This document shows positions 12,812 to 15,154 of a stretch of DNA of 15,154 nt, one piece after another. The position numbers and the translations under genes are program-made. Source of the stretch: JASJHI01 sp033791105 (GTDB lineage: Bacteria > Actinomycetota > Acidimicrobiia > Acidimicrobiales > Ilumatobacteraceae); contig JASJHI010000440.1 of assembly GCA_033791105.1 (NCBI GenBank), positions 1 to 15,154 on the forward strand, in the 5' to 3' direction. The notes beneath the pieces are model-generated. The model was not told the origin of the DNA and did no database searches. It saw only the letters and a list, made by a program, of their open reading frames with translations. The number at the start of each line of letters is the position of its first letter. The first letter of the stretch is position 1.

Positions 12812-14842
12812 ATCGCGAGCGCCCGCACCAACGACCCCCGGGCCCAAGAGCCATCCAAGATCGGGGCCCCGCGTCGCTCACGGTCTCGAGTCGCGCTGGC
12901 GCTCGCGTTCGTAACGGCCTCGCTCATCGCGATCTCGTCGCCGACCGGCCAGGCGTACGCCGGAGACGGTGACGGAGACGGGCAGAGGTCCCCCGAACAG
13001 TTGCTCGCCGAGCGCTTCGTCCCGGTCATCATGATCAAGGCGCAGTCAGAGCCGTGCGACAGCGAGGGCGAGGCCTACCGACCGTCATCTGTCGAGATCG
13101 TGCTCGACAATCCGGAGATCCTCCTGCGCCAGGTCGGTCGATCCGACCCGGTGATCACCAATGCGCCCTCCGCATCAGACTTGTTCCGACTCGGAGAGGG
13201 ATTTTATCTCGACTTCCCCGGTCAGGCGCTTTCGCCCGGCTGTATCTACGAACGGGACTCCGACAAGTTCGACGAAGGCCGGCAGCCGACGGTGTACGCG
13301 CACATCGCGACACAGGAGGACCGACCCGACCAGCTTGCGCTGCAGTACTGGTTCTATTGGTACTTCAATGACTGGAACAACAAACACGAGAGCGACTGGG
13401 AGGGAATCCAGTTGTTGTTCGACGTCGGCACGATCGAGGAGGCACTCGAGACCGAGCCGGTCAGTGTCGGCTACGCACAGCACGAGGGCGGGGAACGGTC
13501 CGACTGGGACGCATCGAAGCTCGAACGCGATGGCACGCGTCCGCTCGTCTACTCGTCTGCGGGATCACACGCGAGCTACTACTCCTCTGCGCTCTATCTC
13601 GGTCGGAGCGCGAGCGAAGGCTTCGGGTGCGACGAGACCGACGGCCCGTCGGTCCGCCTCGACCCGGAGACCATCGTGTTGCCGGACCGTGTCGACGACG
13701 CGGACGACCCGCTCGCCTGGCTGAGCTTCGAGGGACGCTGGGGTGAGCGCCACAGCGGCGCCTTCAGCGGCCCGACCGGGCCCGCCTCGAAGGATCGCTG
13801 GACGCAGCCGATCGACTGGCATGACGACCTGCGATCGGACAGTGCGGTCGTGCCGGCGGGCGACTCACAGGCCGATGCTGTCATCTCGGGGTTCTGCGGC
13901 GTCGTCGAGTGGGGTTCGACACAGCTGATCAAGCTGACCACGACACCGGCCCGCTTCCTGCTCACGACGGGGCTCATGCTCCTCGCCGTCGTGTGGCTCG
14001 TACGGCGCACGGTGTGGACGCTCACGGAGCCCACACCGCTCGTGCGGCGGCGCCGCGCCGGCGAGATCGTGCGCACGGCGGTGAGCATGTACCGACATCG
14101 GCCGCTCAGCCTGATCGGCGTCGGGCTCATCTATCTGCCCGTGACCTTGGTCGTCACAGCAGTCGGCGCAGCCGCGACAAGTCCGGCAGGCGCGCGACGC
14201 CACTTGGAACTGATCGACGACATCACACAGACACGCGTCGCCGCAACACACCTCGCGGGAGCGCTCGCCGGCGTGGTCGCCTACGTCGCGGTCAACGCCA
14301 CTGTCGCAGCACTCAACCGACCCTCCGAGGACGACTCGCGTCGAACCGTGGTCGACGGCATTCACGAGGCGTGGGCACATCGTCGAGCGATTGCATCAGG
14401 ATTCGTCCGCGCGATCGGCATCGTGCTCGGACTGGCGATCACGATCGTCGGTATCCCGTGGGCGATTCGGCAACTCATCCGTTATCAGTTCATGCCGCAG
14501 GTAGCCGTCTTGGAAGGTGGCGACGGTCGCTCGGCGCTCGCCCGCAGCAGCGACCTGGTCCGCGGCCGCTGGTGGTACACCGCGTTGATGATCACGCTGT
14601 TCAACGTGTTGATCGGCGTAACGGTGTTCACGATCGGGCTCGTCCTGCTCGTGGTGCTGAGCGGTCTTCCGTTCTGGATCTACTCGGCGCTCATCGCGCT
14701 CGTCTATGCATTTGCGGTGCCGCTCGCAGCAGTCGCCCAGACCCTGTTGTACGGCGACTCGGTCGCTGCTCGCGGCCCGGGAGCTACCGACGAAGCCAGT
14801 CCGCGAGTAGACGCGTCAGACGTGGCATCAGCAGCCAGGTGA
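12809..14842 (+). CDS. Membrane protein: extracytoplasmic Vps62-like domain fused to a multi-helix membrane domain
   Basis: A 677-residue protein of unknown function, from GTG 12809. A basic tail and hydrophobic segment (27-45) ending in Ala-rich AYAGD look like a signal peptide or anchor. Residues 60-365 resemble the Vps62-like domain: YWFYWYFNDWNNKHESDWEG (180-199), whose H193-E-S-D-W-E198 core recalls the HxxDWE motif also seen in NPP1-like proteins, and VYSSAGSHASYYSS (247-260). Four cysteines there (83, 145, 274, 363) could form two disulfides outside the cell. A membrane helix (381-398) with a basic VRRRR stretch follows, then about five more helices (434-455, 482-502, 533-551, 590-617, 621-645). 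These resemble the membrane domains seen with glycerophosphodiester phosphodiesterases, including ALARSSDLVRGRWWYTAL. It may be co-expressed with the stress protein gene 22 bp upstream. Whether it is an enzyme, lectin or transporter part is unknown. Confidence 0.82.
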   Translation: MIASARTNDPRAQEPSKIGAPRRSRSRVALALAFVTASLIAISSPTGQAYAGDGDGDGQRSPEQLLAERFVPVIMIKAQSEPCDSEGEAYRPSSVEIVLDNPEILLRQVGRSDPVITNAPSASDLFRLGEGFYLDFPGQALSPGCIYERDSDKFDEGRQPTVYAHIATQEDRPDQLALQYWFYWYFNDWNNKHESDWEGIQLLFDVGTIEEALETEPVSVGYAQHEGGERSDWDASKLERDGTRPLVYSSAGSHASYYSSALYLGRSASEGFGCDETDGPSVRLDPETIVLPDRVDDADDPLAWLSFEGRWGERHSGAFSGPTGPASKDRWTQPIDWHDDLRSDSAVVPAGDSQADAVISGFCGVVEWGSTQLIKLTTTPARFLLTTGLMLLAVVWLVRRTVWTLTEPTPLVRRRRAGEIVRTAVSMYRHRPLSLIGVGLIYLPVTLVVTAVGAAATSPAGARRHLELIDDITQTRVAATHLAGALAGVVAYVAVNATVAALNRPSEDDSRRTVVDGIHEAWAHRRAIASGFVRAIGIVLGLAITIVGIPWAIRQLIRYQFMPQVAVLEGGDGRSALARSSDLVRGRWWYTALMITLFNVLIGVTVFTIGLVLLVVLSGLPFWIYSALIALVYAFAVPLAAVAQTLLYGDSVAARGPGATDEASPRVDASDVASAAR

Positions 14843-15154
14843 GGATCGACACGCTCGCGATGTTGCTGAGCAAGATGTTCACCGGCAACGTGATCTCCGG
14901 GACGAAGTGTTCGTTGACGAGGGTGATCAGCATCACCGTCGGGTAGAGCGCGAGGAGGACAACCGTCGCTTGTTTCCAGCGACGCGGTGTCCGATCCGAA
15001 TCGAGATCGAACCAGCCGCCAAAGCCGTCGACCACGTTGACGGTGCGGGCGCCGACCACGTATGGGCTCATCTGTTCGAGGATCTCGTGGCGCGCCGGGG
15101 ACTCGAGCCATGCATCGAGATGTGTGTGGCCGTCGAAGGTGAAGACCACCACCG
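14784..15154 (-). CDS. Membrane-anchored antibiotic-biosynthesis-monooxygenase (ABM)-like protein, C-terminal part (5' end outside window)
   Basis: About 122 C-terminal residues are visible and the frame runs off the right edge; the GTG at 15152 is probably internal. The visible start VVVFTFDGHTHLDAWLESPARHEILEQMSPYV is the last strand and helix of an ABM/dimeric ferredoxin-like domain (strand, then HLDAWLESPARHEIL). Two membrane helices follow (about 60-80 and 88-109 of the fragment), joined by a short loop NEHFVPEITLP, and a basic end. This ABM-plus-two-helices layout recurs in bacterial proteins of unknown function; heme or quinone-like substrates are known only for soluble relatives. Its 3' end overlaps the Vps62-like gene by 59 bp tail to tail. 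Confidence 0.8.
   Translation of the reverse strand, partial: VVVFTFDGHTHLDAWLESPARHEILEQMSPYVVGARTVNVVDGFGGWFDLDSDRTPRRWKQATVVLLALYPTVMLITLVNEHFVPEITLPVNILLSNIASVSILTWLLMPRLTRLLADWLRR

Noticed and set aside
1..15154. CRISPR arrays, tRNA or rRNA genes, insertion sequences, integrase or phage genes
   Set aside because: No regularly spaced repeats, cloverleaf-like segments, transposase or integrase motifs, or terminal inverted repeats were found by reading both strands; a covariance-model scan was not possible here.

Overview
The window is dense, high-GC DNA from what looks like an actinobacterium. The signs are strong G/C third-position use, several starts with no Shine-Dalgarno sequence but a TAnnnT box 6-8 nt upstream (leaderless pattern), and a mix of P450, molybdenum hydroxylase, acyl-CoA dehydrogenase and universal stress protein genes. 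An Acidimicrobiia/Ilumatobacter-like source would fit, but that is inference. No phage, IS, tRNA, rRNA or CRISPR signal was seen, and no gene-free stretch exceeds about 150 bp.

Left part (1-7721). The 3' end of a glyoxalase-like gene converges on a cytochrome P450 gene across a hairpin. Upstream of the P450, on the same minus strand, lies a tightly coupled three-gene unit for a molybdenum hydroxylase of the CO dehydrogenase/xanthine dehydrogenase family, transcribed FAD subunit, then 2Fe-2S subunit, then Mo subunit (M-S-L order, overlapping genes). The Mo subunit has AYRGPW in its active-site loop and an extra segment of about 74 residues, so it is not a canonical CO dehydrogenase. The short gap between this unit and the P450 is full of dyads and repeats. 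Further upstream, same strand, are a membrane-anchored adaptor-like protein with peptidoglycan-binding-like domains and an Lrp/AsnC regulator.

Middle (7722-10868). The AsnC gene is divergent from a single-domain VOC protein resembling the catalytic half of 4-hydroxyphenylpyruvate dioxygenase. That gene converges on an APH(6)-type antibiotic kinase homologue across a hairpin. Upstream of the kinase is an acyl-CoA dehydrogenase; a G-rich, quadruplex-prone tract separates them.

Right part (10869-15154). Two tandem-domain universal stress proteins are divergent around a 135-bp region. Its exact middle carries an imperfect palindrome resembling a DosR (dormancy regulon) box. One USP keeps both ATP-binding glycine motifs and the other has degenerate ones. 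Next to the canonical USP is a large membrane protein joining a secreted Vps62-like domain to a multi-helix membrane domain. Its 3' end overlaps, antisense, the 3' end of an edge-truncated gene for a membrane-anchored antibiotic-biosynthesis-monooxygenase-like protein.

No single unmistakable new system is visible. The best leads are the atypical M-S-L molybdenum hydroxylase with its P450, the Vps62-membrane fusion beside the USP divergon, and the orphan adaptor protein.
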